This document shows, in pieces, positions 18,026 through 30,201 of a DNA stretch of 64,000 nt (positions are counted from its first letter, which is position 1; the number at the start of each line of letters is the position of its first letter). The DNA lies in NCBI RefSeq assembly GCF_900103345.1, contig NZ_LT629702.1, forward strand, positions 1,612,001-1,676,000. Reading direction: 5' to 3'. The position numbers and the translations under genes are program-made. Origin of the DNA: Pseudomonas azotoformans (GTDB lineage Bacteria > Pseudomonadota > Gammaproteobacteria > Pseudomonadales > Pseudomonadaceae). A model generated the notes under the pieces. That model saw nothing but the letters and a program-made list of their open reading frames with translations. It made no database searches and was not told where the DNA came from.

Positions 18026-18979
18026 ATGTCGGTACAGATCGCAGTCATTGATGATTGGCAGGACGTGGCCAGGGGCGTGGTGGATTGGTCCGCCCTTGAA
18101 GCGGTGGGCCAAGTGCACTTCCTGCACGATTACCCGGCGGATACCGCCACGATGATCGAGCGTTTGCAGGGGTTCGAGGTGATTTGCGTGATGCGCGAGC
18201 GCTCCAGCTTCGACAAGGCCCTGCTGCAAGGTCTGCCCAAGCTCAAATTGCTGGTGACCGGCGGCATGCGCAACGCCGCCATCGACATTCCCGCCGCCAA
18301 GGCCCTGGGCATTCAGGTCTGCGGCACCGACAGCTACAAACATGCCGCGCCGGAACTGACCTGGGCGTTGATCATGGCCTCCACCCGCAATCTGGTGGCC
18401 GAAGCCAATTCGCTGCGTGCCGGCCACTGGCAGGTGGGCCTCGGCGGCGACCTGCACGGCAAGACCCTGGGGATTCTCGGCCTCGGCAGCATTGGCCAGA
18501 AGGTAGCGCAGTTTGCCCAGGTGTTCGGCATGCGCGTGATTGCCTGGAGTGAAAACCTCACGCCGGAACGAGCCGCCGAGTCCGGCGTGACCTGGGTCAG
18601 CAAGCAAGCGCTGTTTGAACAGGCGGACATCCTGACCGTGCACCTGGTACTCAGCGACCGCAGCCGTGGGCTGGTGGATGCCCAGGCGCTGGGCTGGATG
18701 AAACCCGGCGCGCGCCTGGTCAACACCGCACGCGGGCCGATTGTGGATGAGCAGGCACTGGTCCAGGCCCTGGAAAGCGGCCGCCTGGCCGGGGCGGCGC
18801 TGGATGTATATGCCGAGGAGCCATTGCCGGCGGACCACCCGTTCCGCAAGTTGCCGAATGTGCTGGCCACCCCCCACGTGGGCTATGTGAGCGAGCAGAA
18901 TTACCAGCAGTTCTATTCACAGATGATCGAAGACATTCAAGCCTGGGCCAAAGGAGCGCCCATTCGCGTGCTGGGCTGA
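18026..18979 (+). CDS. D-2-hydroxyacid dehydrogenase
   Basis: A 317-aa NAD-dependent dehydrogenase that interconverts 2-oxo and D-2-hydroxy acids. The dinucleotide site is GLGSIG (152-157). The catalytic set is visible as Arg in NTARGPI, Glu in YAEEPLP and His in TPHVGYVSE. Length is normal for the family. Substrate not evident; the sequence is of the phosphoglycerate-dehydrogenase-like subgroup. An inverted REP pair follows 50 bp beyond the stop. Confidence 0.9.
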   Translation: MSVQIAVIDDWQDVARGVVDWSALEAVGQVHFLHDYPADTATMIERLQGFEVICVMRERSSFDKALLQGLPKLKLLVTGGMRNAAIDIPAAKALGIQVCGTDSYKHAAPELTWALIMASTRNLVAEANSLRAGHWQVGLGGDLHGKTLGILGLGSIGQKVAQFAQVFGMRVIAWSENLTPERAAESGVTWVSKQALFEQADILTVHLVLSDRSRGLVDAQALGWMKPGARLVNTARGPIVDEQALVQALESGRLAGAALDVYAEEPLPADHPFRKLPNVLATPHVGYVSEQNYQQFYSQMIEDIQAWAKGAPIRVLG

Positions 18980-19030
18980 CGCACCATCCCAGGGCGCTCC
19001 GCACGAGCGCGGCGCCCACCCGACCTTGTA

Positions 19031-19142
19031 GTGAGCAGGCTTGCCCTGCGCTGGGGCGCGCAGCGGCCCTGAATATCGGTTCAATCTTCGAAAGCCCCGG
19101 TTGGGAGCGCTTCGCACTCCAGCGCAGGGCAAGCCTGCTCAC
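19031..19142. repeat. Inverted REP pair (BIME)
   Basis: Two perfectly complementary 24-bp arms, 19031-19054 and 19119-19142 (core AGCAGGCTTGCCCTGCGCTG), flank a 64-bp centre. This is the REPIN arrangement of fluorescent pseudomonads: two REP units in opposite orientation that can fold into one long hairpin. It lies between two same-direction transcription units, beyond the 3' end of the dehydrogenase gene. Confidence 0.85.
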
Positions 19143-19500
19143 CACAGGAACCGTCGGTTTCTGCAAGAGCATATGGTTACAATTTTTTTGTCCTACAAAA
19201 TCTTCCTAGAAACCCTACAGGCTCTGGGATCTGTCCTAGACTCATGACCGATGGGTCCGTTCCAAAACAAAAACCCCGCAGAAAATCTAAACTTTTCAAC
19301 TCGGCCATTGGTCAAGTTTTAAGGTACGACGAGCACACACGGTTCCAGCCCGATGCCCGTCCATCCAATCTATATCTGCCAACCGTGCAACTGGCATAAG
19401 CCTTGCCAGATCTGTACAGCGCTTGTGCGCGTGGCCGCAGGATGCGGTCGACGGAGTTAATGGCAGCCGGCCATTAGCCGACCAACACGTGGAGAGAACT
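19143..19500 (+). promoter_or_regulatory. Leader/promoter region of the glycogen-trehalose operon
   Basis: A 358-bp AT-richer, gene-free stretch before glgA. The octamer CCTAGACT at 19235-19242 (CTAGACT, one base from the RpoS-type -10 CTATACT) is a plausible stationary-phase/osmotic promoter, in keeping with how trehalose genes are usually controlled. GGAGAG at 19491 serves glgA. I see no other gene. Confidence 0.35.
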
Positions 19501-21054
19501 ATGATCAGTGCCGCAGCAAGTATTCAGGGAGAGCGTGTTAGTCAGACCGTTGGCGGGGCAACCGCGTTGGCTGACCTCACCACGGTGCGGCCGGTTCCCA
19601 CCTACAACCCCAACCGCAAGAAAGTCCTGTTTGTGACCTCCGAGTTCGCCGACCTGGTGAAGACCGGCGGCCTGGGCGACGTTTCCGCCGCCCTGCCCCG
19701 CGCCATGGCCCATCTGCACGATGTGCGGGTGCTGATCCCCGGTTATCCGCAGGTGATGGAAAGCGACAACCCGATCCATATCATCGGTGAGCTGGGCGGC
19801 CACGCGGCGCTGCCGCCGTGCAAGATCGGGCGCATGGACCTCAAGGATGGCCTGGTCATCTATGTACTGATCTGCCCCGAGCTCTACGAGCGCGAAGGCA
19901 CGCCCTACGGCGCCAACAACGGCCGCGACTGGCCGGACAACCATATTCGTTTCGCCCGCCTGGGCCTGGCCGCCGCCGACATGGCCGCCAACCTGGCACA
20001 GATCCACTGGTGCCCGGACCTGGTGCACGCCCACGACTGGCCCGCCGGCCTGGCCCCGGCGTACATGCACTGGCGTGGGTCACGCACGCCGACATTGTTC
20101 ACCATCCATAATCTGGCCTATCAAGGCGTGATCAGCCTGGCGTCGACGCCAGAGCTGGGCATTCCACCTCACGCTTTGCAGCAGGAGGGCATGGAGTTCT
20201 ACGGCAAGATGTCGTTCCTCAAGGCCGGCATGGCGTATTCCAGTCATATCACCACGGTGAGCGCCACCTATGCCCGGGAAATCACCACACCCGAGTTCGG
20301 CTGCGGCCTCGATGGCTTTTTGGCCAGCAAGACCCAGCAAGGTTTGCTCAGCGGTATTCCCAACGGCATTGAAGACAGCTGGGAAACCTCCACCGACCCG
20401 CACTTGACGCACAACTTCAACATCGGCGACTGGGAAGGCAAAGCCGTGAATGCCGCACAGGTGCGTAACCTGTTCGGCCTGCATGACTCGACCGGCCCGC
20501 TGTTCGCCGTGGTCTCGCGCCTGGTGTTCCAGAAAGGCCTGGACCTCACCGAAGCGGTGGCCAGTTTTATCGTCGAGCAAGGTGGGCAGATCGCCATTAT
20601 CGGTCGCGGTGAGCCCGAAGAAGAAAACGCCATGCGTGAACTGGCCCTGCGCTTTCCCGGCCAGATCGGTGTGCGCATCGGCTTCAACGAGACCGATGCG
20701 CGCCGCATGTTCGCCGGCAGCGATTTCCTGCTGATGCCGTCGCGCTACGAGCCCTGCGGCCTGAGCCAGATGTACGCCCAGCGCTTCGGCTCGCTGCCTG
20801 TCGCGCGCAACACCGGCGGCCTGGCCGACACCATCGAAAACGGCGTGACCGGCTTTCTGTTCAATGAATCCACGGTCGACAGCTACAAAGAAGCCTTGAG
20901 CCGCGCGTTCAAGGTGTTTGCCTTCCCTGGCCTGCTCAATGCCATGCGCAGCCGGGCGATGACCCAACCGTTCAACTGGAGCCAGGCGGTGGAACCCTAC
21001 GCCGAACTGTACGAGCAGCTGGTGGCTAAAGCACTGGGGAAATCCGCTAAATAA
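19501..21054 (+). CDS. glgA: Glycogen synthase
   Basis: A 517-aa GT5 glucosyltransferase that extends alpha-1,4-glucan from ADP-glucose. The ATG at 19501 has GGAGAG 5-10 bp upstream. The ADP-glucose-binding motif KTGGLGDV starts at Lys54, and the C-terminal GT-B domain carries SRLVFQKGLDL and SRYEPCGLSQMYAQRFGSLPVARNTGGL, the catalytic Glu segment. About 35 residues precede the family's usual N-terminus. It starts the glgA-treZ-malQ-treY-DUF2934-glgX operon, feeding glucan to the TreY/TreZ route. Confidence 0.96.
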   Translation: MISAAASIQGERVSQTVGGATALADLTTVRPVPTYNPNRKKVLFVTSEFADLVKTGGLGDVSAALPRAMAHLHDVRVLIPGYPQVMESDNPIHIIGELGGHAALPPCKIGRMDLKDGLVIYVLICPELYEREGTPYGANNGRDWPDNHIRFARLGLAAADMAANLAQIHWCPDLVHAHDWPAGLAPAYMHWRGSRTPTLFTIHNLAYQGVISLASTPELGIPPHALQQEGMEFYGKMSFLKAGMAYSSHITTVSATYAREITTPEFGCGLDGFLASKTQQGLLSGIPNGIEDSWETSTDPHLTHNFNIGDWEGKAVNAAQVRNLFGLHDSTGPLFAVVSRLVFQKGLDLTEAVASFIVEQGGQIAIIGRGEPEEENAMRELALRFPGQIGVRIGFNETDARRMFAGSDFLLMPSRYEPCGLSQMYAQRFGSLPVARNTGGLADTIENGVTGFLFNESTVDSYKEALSRAFKVFAFPGLLNAMRSRAMTQPFNWSQAVEPYAELYEQLVAKALGKSAK

Positions 21055-21074
21055 TCAACGGGAGGTCTCTATAG

Positions 21075-22820
21075 ATGCCGTTACGGACTCTGGAAACCTG
21101 GCCCCACGGCGCAATCATGCTGGACGCGCAACACACGCGTTTCGCCTTGTGGGCGCCAGACGCGTTTTATGTCAGCGTTGAATTGGAACACGGCAAGTCC
21201 ATTGCCATGCTGCCCCAGGCAGATGGCTGGTTTGAAACCGAAATAGCGTGCCCGGCGGGCACGCGCTACCGCTTCAATATCGATGGGGAAATGGATGTAC
21301 CCGACCCGGCCTCCCGCGCCCAGGCCGCCGATGTGCATGGCTGGAGCGTGGTGTTCGACTCCCTCGCTTATCAATGGCGCCACAGCACCTGGCAAGGCCG
21401 CCCCTGGCACGAGGCGGTCATCTATGAACTGCATGTCGGCGCCATGGGCGGTTATGCCGCCATCGAAACACACCTGCCACGCCTGGCCGAGCTGGGGGTT
21501 ACCGCAATTGAACTGATGCCGCTGGCGCAATTCCCCGGTGATCGCAACTGGGGCTATGACGGGGTCCTGCCCTACGCACCCCAAGCCTCCTACGGCACAC
21601 CCGAACAGCTCAAGCACCTGATCGACAGCGCCCATGAGCACGGCCTGGCGGTGATCCTCGACGTGGTCTACAACCACTTCGGGCCGGACGGCAACTACCT
21701 GGGCCAGTACGCCAAGGGCTTCTTCCAGGAAGACGTGCACACGCCCTGGGGTGCCGGCATCGATTTCAACCGGCGCGAGGTGCGCGACTTTTTCCTCGAC
21801 AACGCCTTGATGTGGTTGCTCGAATACCGCTTCGACGGCCTGCGCCTGGACGCCGTCCACGCCATCGACAACCCGGACTTTCTCAAGGAACTGGCACACC
21901 GCGTGCGCGAGCAGGTGGACACCGGCCGGCACGTCTGGCTGATGCTGGAAAACGAACTCAACCAGGCCAGCCTCCTGCAACAGGATTTCGACGCGCAATG
22001 GAACGATGACTTCCATAATGTCCTGCATGTGCTGCTGACCGGCGAAACAGACGCCTATTACAGCGACTTCGCCAAGGAGCCCACAGCCAAACTGGCGCGC
22101 TGCCTGGGTGAAGGGTTTATCTACCAGGGGCATACCACCCGGCATGGCCATGAACGTGGCGAACCCAGTGGGCATCTGCCGCCGAGCGCGTTTGTGGCGT
22201 TCCTGCAGAACCATGATCAGATCGGCAACCGCGCCCTGGGCGAGCGCCTGCATCAACTGTGCTCGCCACAGGCACTGAGGGCGGCGACCGCACTGCTGTT
22301 GCTCTCACCGATGATCCCGCTGATGTTCATGGGCGATGAGTCGAATGCCAGCGAGCCATTCCTGTTTTTCACCGATCACCATGGTGAACTGGCAGAAGCG
22401 GTGCGCGAAGGCCGTCGCAATGAATTCAAGGATTTCGCCGCGTTCCAGGACCCGGAACGACGCGAGCGCATCCCCGATCCGAACGCGCTGCCGACCTTTT
22501 TGCAGACCACGCCGAACTTCGACGACAACGAACACACCCAGCTGTATCGCCAGTTACTCAGCCTGCGTCACCGTCATATCGTGCCGCATCTACCCGGCAG
22601 CATGGCCCTGGGTGCTGAGGTATTGGCCGAAGGCGCCGTGAGCGCCCGTTGGCGCCTGGGCGATGGCAGCCTGTTGCAGATTGACCTCAACCTGAGTGCC
22701 ACGCCGCTGGATCAGCCGGCGACGGCGCCTGTCCTGTTTGAAACGCCTGCCAGTACCGGCGCACACCTGCCGCCGCACAGCGCACGCGTCACCCTATCCC
22801 CTGTTGGAGAGCACCCTTGA
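21075..22820 (+). CDS. treZ: Malto-oligosyltrehalose trehalohydrolase
   Basis: A 581-aa GH13 enzyme that releases trehalose from maltooligosyltrehalose. It has an N-terminal CBM48/E-set domain (HTRFALWAPDAFYVSVEL), then the barrel: YELHVGAMG, LMPLAQFPGDRNWGYDGVLPYAP, the nucleophile region GLRLDAVHAI, the acid Glu in LMLENELNQ, and FLQNHDQIGNRALG. GGGAGG precedes the ATG. Its stop overlaps the malQ start by 4 bp. The partner TreY lies two genes downstream. Confidence 0.95.
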   Translation: MPLRTLETWPHGAIMLDAQHTRFALWAPDAFYVSVELEHGKSIAMLPQADGWFETEIACPAGTRYRFNIDGEMDVPDPASRAQAADVHGWSVVFDSLAYQWRHSTWQGRPWHEAVIYELHVGAMGGYAAIETHLPRLAELGVTAIELMPLAQFPGDRNWGYDGVLPYAPQASYGTPEQLKHLIDSAHEHGLAVILDVVYNHFGPDGNYLGQYAKGFFQEDVHTPWGAGIDFNRREVRDFFLDNALMWLLEYRFDGLRLDAVHAIDNPDFLKELAHRVREQVDTGRHVWLMLENELNQASLLQQDFDAQWNDDFHNVLHVLLTGETDAYYSDFAKEPTAKLARCLGEGFIYQGHTTRHGHERGEPSGHLPPSAFVAFLQNHDQIGNRALGERLHQLCSPQALRAATALLLLSPMIPLMFMGDESNASEPFLFFTDHHGELAEAVREGRRNEFKDFAAFQDPERRERIPDPNALPTFLQTTPNFDDNEHTQLYRQLLSLRHRHIVPHLPGSMALGAEVLAEGAVSARWRLGDGSLLQIDLNLSATPLDQPATAPVLFETPASTGAHLPPHSARVTLSPVGEHP

Positions 22821-24901
22821 GCGAAGCGAACCTGGAAATCCTCGCCAGCCGAGCGGGCCTGGCCGTCGATTGGATCGACGCAAACGGCCGCCCGCAACGA
22901 GTGAAACCCGACGCCCTGCGCGCCGTCCTCAAAGGCCTGGGCCACCCCGCCGACACCGATGCCGAGGTCAACGCCAGCCTGCTGGCCCTGGAACAGGTGC
23001 AACAAGACAAACACCTGCCGCCCCTGCTGACCATCGACAGCGGCGAAGGCCTGGACTTGGCGCGCTACTTCGAACCGGACACTTTGTGCCGGGTCAGCCT
23101 TGAAGATGGCGAAACCCTGGAACTGCGCCTCGATGGCGACGCCGTGCTGCCCGGCGTCATCGCCCTCGGCTACCACCAGGTGCACATCGCCGACCAGACC
23201 TTCACCCTTGCCGTCGCCCCCACCCACTGCTACAGCGTGGCCGAAGCGGTCGACAGCCGCCCTGCCCGCGCCTGGGGCCTCAGCGCGCAACTGTACAGCT
23301 TGCGCCGCCTGGGCGATGGTGGCTTCGGCGACACCCTGGCCCTGGAGCACCTGGCCCGCTCGGCGGCCGAGCGCGGCGCCGATGCCCTGGCGATCAGCCC
23401 GATGCATGCGATGTTCAGCGCCGACACCGCACGCTACAGCCCGTACTCGCCCTCCAGCCGCTTGTTCCTCAACAGCCTCTACGCGTCGCCGGGTTGCATC
23501 CTGGGTGAGCGCGAAGTGCGCAACGCCATCGAGGCCAGCGGCCTGGCGGATGAACTGCACGACCTGGAGCAACACCACCTGATCGACTGGCCCACCGCCG
23601 CCAAGGCCAAGCAGCGCTTGCTGCGTGCACTGTACGAAGACTTCCGCCACGGCCACCACCCGCAACACGCCGACTTCCAGAGTTTCCGCCAGGCCGGCGG
23701 TGAGGCGCTGGAAAACCACTGCCGTTTCGAAGCCGTGCAAGCGACCCGCGCCGCTGCCGGTGAAGACCTCGACTGGCGCCACTGGCCAGAAGACTGGCGC
23801 ACGCCACAGAGCCCGGCATTGGCGCGGTTCGCCGAAGACCACCGTGACGAGATCGGCTACTTCGCCTTTTGCCAATGGCTGATCGCCCGTTGCCTGGAGC
23901 GCGCGCAACAAGCAGCACGCGGCAGCGGCATGGGTGTTGGCCTGATTGCCGACCTGGCGGTGGGTGCGGACGGCGGCGGCAGCCAGGCCTGGAGCCGTCA
24001 GGATGAATTGCTCGCCGACCTGACCGTGGGCGCGCCACCCGATATCCTCAACCGCGCCGGCCAGGGCTGGGGCATTTCCGCGTTCTCCCCCGAAGGCCTC
24101 AAGCGCCACGGTTTTCGCGCCTTCATCGAAATGTTGCGCGCCAACTTCGCCCATGCTGGCGGCTTGCGCATCGACCATGTGATGGGCCTGCAACGCCTGT
24201 GGGTGATCCCCATGGACGCCTCGCCGCGTGACGGCGCCTACCTGTATTACCCGGTGGACGACCTGCTGCGCCTGTTGGCCCTGGAATCCCACCGCCACCA
24301 GGCCATCGTGCTGGGTGAAGACCTGGGCACCGTGCCGGACGGTCTGCGCGAAAAACTTATCGCCCGCTCGATCCTGGGCATGCGCGTGTTGCTGTTCGAG
24401 CAGAACCATGAAGGTCAGTTCAAGCCGATCCTCGACTGGCCGGACAACGCCCTGGCCACCACCAGCACCCACGACTTGCCGACCCTCAACGGTTGGTGGC
24501 ACAGCCGCGATATCGAGTGGAACATCCAGCTCGGCCTGATCGATGCGCCGACCGTGGAGCAATGGAGCGAACATCGCCTGCGCGAACGCCAGGCACTGCG
24601 TCAGGCCTTGAGCCAGGACCCGCAGAACTTCGTCGAAGAGATCCGCAATGAAACCGACCACATGATCGACGCCAGCGTGCGCTACCTCGGCCACACCCGC
24701 GCCCCACTGGTGCTGCTGCCGCTGGAGGACGCCCTTGGCGTGGAGGAACAAGCCAACCTGCCCGGCACCACCGACACCCACCCCAACTGGCGCCGTCGCC
24801 TGCCGGGCGAGGCGTCGAGCCTGCTCGACAATGCCGGCGCCGCCCGCCGCCTCGAACTGTTGGCCGTCGCGCGCAACCAAGCCTATGAGCGTGACCGATG
24901 A
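22817..24901 (+). CDS. malQ: 4-alpha-glucanotransferase (amylomaltase)
   Basis: A 694-aa GH77 enzyme that disproportionates malto-oligosaccharides. Catalytic motifs: GGLRIDHVMGLQRLWVIP (nucleophile Asp), VLGEDLGTVPDGLRE (acid Glu) and TTSTHDLPTLNGWW (stabilising Asp). The first 150 residues form the N-terminal domain of proteobacterial MalQ. It overlaps both neighbours by 4 bp. In this operon it would turn short glucans into chains long enough for TreY. Confidence 0.95.
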   Translation: MSEANLEILASRAGLAVDWIDANGRPQRVKPDALRAVLKGLGHPADTDAEVNASLLALEQVQQDKHLPPLLTIDSGEGLDLARYFEPDTLCRVSLEDGETLELRLDGDAVLPGVIALGYHQVHIADQTFTLAVAPTHCYSVAEAVDSRPARAWGLSAQLYSLRRLGDGGFGDTLALEHLARSAAERGADALAISPMHAMFSADTARYSPYSPSSRLFLNSLYASPGCILGEREVRNAIEASGLADELHDLEQHHLIDWPTAAKAKQRLLRALYEDFRHGHHPQHADFQSFRQAGGEALENHCRFEAVQATRAAAGEDLDWRHWPEDWRTPQSPALARFAEDHRDEIGYFAFCQWLIARCLERAQQAARGSGMGVGLIADLAVGADGGGSQAWSRQDELLADLTVGAPPDILNRAGQGWGISAFSPEGLKRHGFRAFIEMLRANFAHAGGLRIDHVMGLQRLWVIPMDASPRDGAYLYYPVDDLLRLLALESHRHQAIVLGEDLGTVPDGLREKLIARSILGMRVLLFEQNHEGQFKPILDWPDNALATTSTHDLPTLNGWWHSRDIEWNIQLGLIDAPTVEQWSEHRLRERQALRQALSQDPQNFVEEIRNETDHMIDASVRYLGHTRAPLVLLPLEDALGVEEQANLPGTTDTHPNWRRRLPGEASSLLDNAGAARRLELLAVARNQAYERDR

Positions 24902-27648
24902 AAGCCCTGCCCCTGCGCGCCACCCAGCGCCTGCAATTCCATAAAGGTTTTACCCTCGATGACGCGGTGCCGCTGGTGCCGTATTTCGCCCGGCTGGGCA
25001 TCAGTCACCTGTATGCCTCGCCGCTGCTCAGCGCCCGCGCCGGTTCCATGCACGGCTACGATGTGGTCGACCCCACCACGGTCAACCCGGAACTCGGTGG
25101 CGAACCCGCCCTGCGGCGCCTGGTCGCGGCGTTGCGTGAACACGACATGGGGTTGATCCTCGATATCGTCTCCAACCACATGGCCGTCGGCGGTGCCGAT
25201 AACCCCTGGTGGCTGGACCTGTTGGAATGGGGCCGCCTGAGCCCCTACAGCGAGTTCTTCGACATCCAGTGGCACTCGCCGGACCCCTTGCTCAAAGGCC
25301 AATTGCTGATGCCGTTCCTCGGCAGCGACTACGGCGAAGCCCTGCAGACCGGCACCCTGACCCTGCACTTCGATGCCGACCATGGCGCGTTCTACGTCGA
25401 GCATTACGAACACCGCTTCCCCATCTGCCCCAAGGATTACGCGGCGATCCTGGGCACCGACGAACCGCTCCAGCCCCTGGCCGAGCGCTTCAGTGCCCTG
25501 GCCTACCAGGACGACGCCTACCACGAGGCCGCGTGGCTCAAGCAAGCGCTGGCCGAGCGCGCCACCGAGGTGCTCCCGGCAATCGAACAACGTTTGACGG
25601 CCTTCGACGGGCGTAAGCCCGAGGGCTTCAAGCGCCTGCATCAGTTGCTCGAACAACAGGCCTACCGCCTGGCCAGTTGGCGCACGGCGGCGGACGATAT
25701 CAACTGGCGGCGCTTCTTCGATGTGAATGAACTCGGTGGCCTGCGCGTCGAGCGCAGCGCAGTGTTCGAAGCCACCCACGGCAAGATCTTCGAACTGATC
25801 AGCGAAGGCCTGGTGGATGGCCTGCGCATCGACCACATCGACGGCCTGGCCGACCCACGCGGTTATTGCCGCAAACTGCGGCGCCGCGTGGACTCGCTGT
25901 CGCCTGAGCGGCACTTGCCGATCTTCGTGGAGAAGATCCTCGGCGAAGGCGAAACCCTGCGCGAAGACTGGCAGGTGGACGGCACCACCGGCTACGAGTT
26001 CATGAACCAGTTGTCGCTGCTGCAACATCACCCGGACGGCTTTGCGCCACTGGCTGCGTTGTGGACCCGCCACAGCGAACGGCCTGCGGCCTTTATCGAA
26101 GAAGCGCAATTGGCCCGTCAGCAGATTCTCAACGGCTCCCTCGGTGGCGACTTCGAAAGCGTGGCCCAGGCCCTGCTGCAAGTGGCCCGCGACGATGTGA
26201 TGACCCGCGACCTGACCCTCGGCGCCATCCGCCGAGCCTTGCAGGAACTGATCGTGCACTTCCCGGTGTACCGCACCTATATCAGTGCCCGTGGCCGCAG
26301 TGCCGCCGACGACAGGCTGTTCCAGCAGGCCATGGACGGTGCCCGCACGACCCTGGGCGAAGGCGACTGGCCGGTGCTCGACCACCTGGCCAACTGGCTG
26401 GGCGGCCAGGCGTGGCGCAATCGCCCGGTGGGCCGTGAACGCAAGATCCTCAAGCACGCCTGCGTGCGCTTCCAGCAACTCACTTCGCCCGCCGCCGCCA
26501 AGGCCGTGGAAGACACCGCGTTCTATCGCTCGGCGGTGTTGCTGTCGCGCAACGACGTGGGTTTCAGCACCGAGCAGTTCAGCGCGCCCTTGGCCGACTT
26601 CCATGGGGTCAACCAGCAACGCCTGCAGAGCTTTCCCGACAACCTGCTGGCCACCGCTACCCATGACCACAAGCGCGGCGAAGATACCCGCGCGCGCCTG
26701 GCCGTGTTGAGTGAATGCGCGCCGTGGTACGTCGAACAGGTCGAGCAGTGGCGCGCCCTCGCCGCACCGCTGAAGGCAGAGGCAAACACGCCGTCGGCGG
26801 GCGACGAGTTGATCCTCTACCAGGTGCTGCTGGGCAGTTGGCCCCTGGACCAGGCCGACGACTTCGAGGGCTATCGGCAACGCCTGTGGCAATGGCAGCA
26901 AAAAGCCCTGCGCGAAGCCAAGTTGCAAAGCAGCTGGAGCGCGCCCAACGAAGCCTATGAACAAGGCGTCGAAGCCTTCCTGTCGCGGCTGCTGCTCAGC
27001 GATGAAGGCCACACGTTACGCACTGCCATTGGTGCCGCTGCCCAGGCCATCGCACCGGCCGGTGCGCTCAATGGCCTGGCGCAATCCTTGCTTCGCATGA
27101 CGGTGCCGGGTGTACCGGACCTGTACCAGGGCGATGAGTTCTGGGACTTCAGCCTGGTCGACCCGGACAACCGCCGTCCAGTGGATTTCAACGCCCGGCA
27201 ACAGGCGCTGGATACCCCACCGGACATCGGCGAACTGTTGTTCAACTGGCGCGACGGGCGTATCAAGCAGGCGCTGATTGCCCAGGTGCTGGGCTTGCGC
27301 AAGGCCTGTCCCGAGCTGTTCCGCAACGGCACCTACACACCGCTGCAAGTGCACGGCAAACACGCCGAACGGGTGGTCGCGTTCGCACGTGAACATCAGG
27401 GCGAACAGCTGCTGGTGGTGGTACCGAGATGGCCGCAGCACCTGCTTGAAAACGGTGTGCATCCAAAGATCAATGCGCAGGTTTGGGGCGATACACGGGT
27501 GAAATTACCGTTCGCCGCGTCAACCAAAAACTGGAAGGGACTTTTTCATACAGGCGCAGTCACACCAGACAAGGAGCTGTTGATCAGCACTGCCCTGGGG
27601 GATTTCCCGGTCAATGTCTTTATCAATCCTGATGATCAAGAAAGCTGA
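24898..27648 (+). CDS. treY: Malto-oligosyltrehalose synthase
   Basis: A 916-aa GH13 isomerase that converts the reducing-end alpha-1,4 linkage of a maltodextrin to alpha,alpha-1,1. The N-terminus QRLQFHKGFTLDDAVPLVPYF and the motifs SPLLSARAGSMHGYDVVDP, ILDIVSNHMAV, DGLRIDHIDGLADP and TTGYEFMNQLS are those of TreY. Length fits the proteobacterial enzyme. The ATGA overlap with malQ points to coupled translation. TreZ then hydrolyses the product to trehalose. Confidence 0.95.
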   Translation: MKALPLRATQRLQFHKGFTLDDAVPLVPYFARLGISHLYASPLLSARAGSMHGYDVVDPTTVNPELGGEPALRRLVAALREHDMGLILDIVSNHMAVGGADNPWWLDLLEWGRLSPYSEFFDIQWHSPDPLLKGQLLMPFLGSDYGEALQTGTLTLHFDADHGAFYVEHYEHRFPICPKDYAAILGTDEPLQPLAERFSALAYQDDAYHEAAWLKQALAERATEVLPAIEQRLTAFDGRKPEGFKRLHQLLEQQAYRLASWRTAADDINWRRFFDVNELGGLRVERSAVFEATHGKIFELISEGLVDGLRIDHIDGLADPRGYCRKLRRRVDSLSPERHLPIFVEKILGEGETLREDWQVDGTTGYEFMNQLSLLQHHPDGFAPLAALWTRHSERPAAFIEEAQLARQQILNGSLGGDFESVAQALLQVARDDVMTRDLTLGAIRRALQELIVHFPVYRTYISARGRSAADDRLFQQAMDGARTTLGEGDWPVLDHLANWLGGQAWRNRPVGRERKILKHACVRFQQLTSPAAAKAVEDTAFYRSAVLLSRNDVGFSTEQFSAPLADFHGVNQQRLQSFPDNLLATATHDHKRGEDTRARLAVLSECAPWYVEQVEQWRALAAPLKAEANTPSAGDELILYQVLLGSWPLDQADDFEGYRQRLWQWQQKALREAKLQSSWSAPNEAYEQGVEAFLSRLLLSDEGHTLRTAIGAAAQAIAPAGALNGLAQSLLRMTVPGVPDLYQGDEFWDFSLVDPDNRRPVDFNARQQALDTPPDIGELLFNWRDGRIKQALIAQVLGLRKACPELFRNGTYTPLQVHGKHAERVVAFAREHQGEQLLVVVPRWPQHLLENGVHPKINAQVWGDTRVKLPFAASTKNWKGLFHTGAVTPDKELLISTALGDFPVNVFINPDDQES

Positions 27649-27672
27649 AAATTCTCTGTGAGGAGCATTGCG

Positions 27673-27921
27673 ATGAGTACTGACGAAAAACGCATAAAAG
27701 AGTTGGCGCATCAGATCTGGGAGTCCGAAGGCAAGCCCCATGGGGAAGACGCGCGGCACTGGGAGATGGCGCGCAAACTGGCCGAAGCCGAAGCGCTGAC
27801 GCCGAGCAAACCCAAGGCCGCCGCCAAGCCCAAGCCACCGGCCAAAGCCAAACCGGCCGCGAGCAAACCAGCGCCACCGGCCGCTAAAAAACCACCCGCC
27901 GCGAAGAAACCCAAGCCTTGA
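27673..27921 (+). CDS. DUF2934 protein with Lys/Ala/Pro-rich tail
   Basis: An 82-aa protein beginning MSTDEKRIKELAHQIWESEG, a DUF2934 domain (about 1-42) followed by a low-complexity tail of repeated AKPKPPA/KPAPPAAKKP units, strongly basic. GAGGAG precedes the ATG. The gene has the same place between treY and glgX in P. aeruginosa, so it belongs to this operon by conserved order. Function unknown; the histone-H1-like tail could bind nucleic acid or polyanions. Confidence 0.85.
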   Translation: MSTDEKRIKELAHQIWESEGKPHGEDARHWEMARKLAEAEALTPSKPKAAAKPKPPAKAKPAASKPAPPAAKKPPAAKKPKP

Positions 27922-27928
27922 TTCCCCG

Positions 27929-27955
27929 CCTCTTGTCGGCGTTGTCGGCAAGAGG
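27929..27955 (+). other. Hairpin between the DUF2934 gene and glgX
   Basis: An inverted repeat CCTCTTG (27929-27935) / CAAGAGG (27949-27955) with a 13-base GC-rich loop starts 8 bp beyond the DUF2934 stop. No T-run follows, so it may be a partial terminator or an RNA-stability element reducing glgX read-through. Confidence 0.35.
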
Positions 27956-28040
27956 TGATTCCACCTACCAGACTCTCAGCTGAAATTTCGTCGGCACGGC
28001 CGCGTTCGGCCTGAAGAAAGACCCTTGCAGGAGCAACTCA

Positions 28041-30200
<2,160 letters not shown>

Positions 30201-30201
30201 G

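Noticed and set aside
22712..24880. A 722-codon minus-strand frame opposite malQ
   Set aside because: Antisense artefact of high third-position GC; no ribosome site or recognisable motif, and malQ is fully supported on the plus strand.
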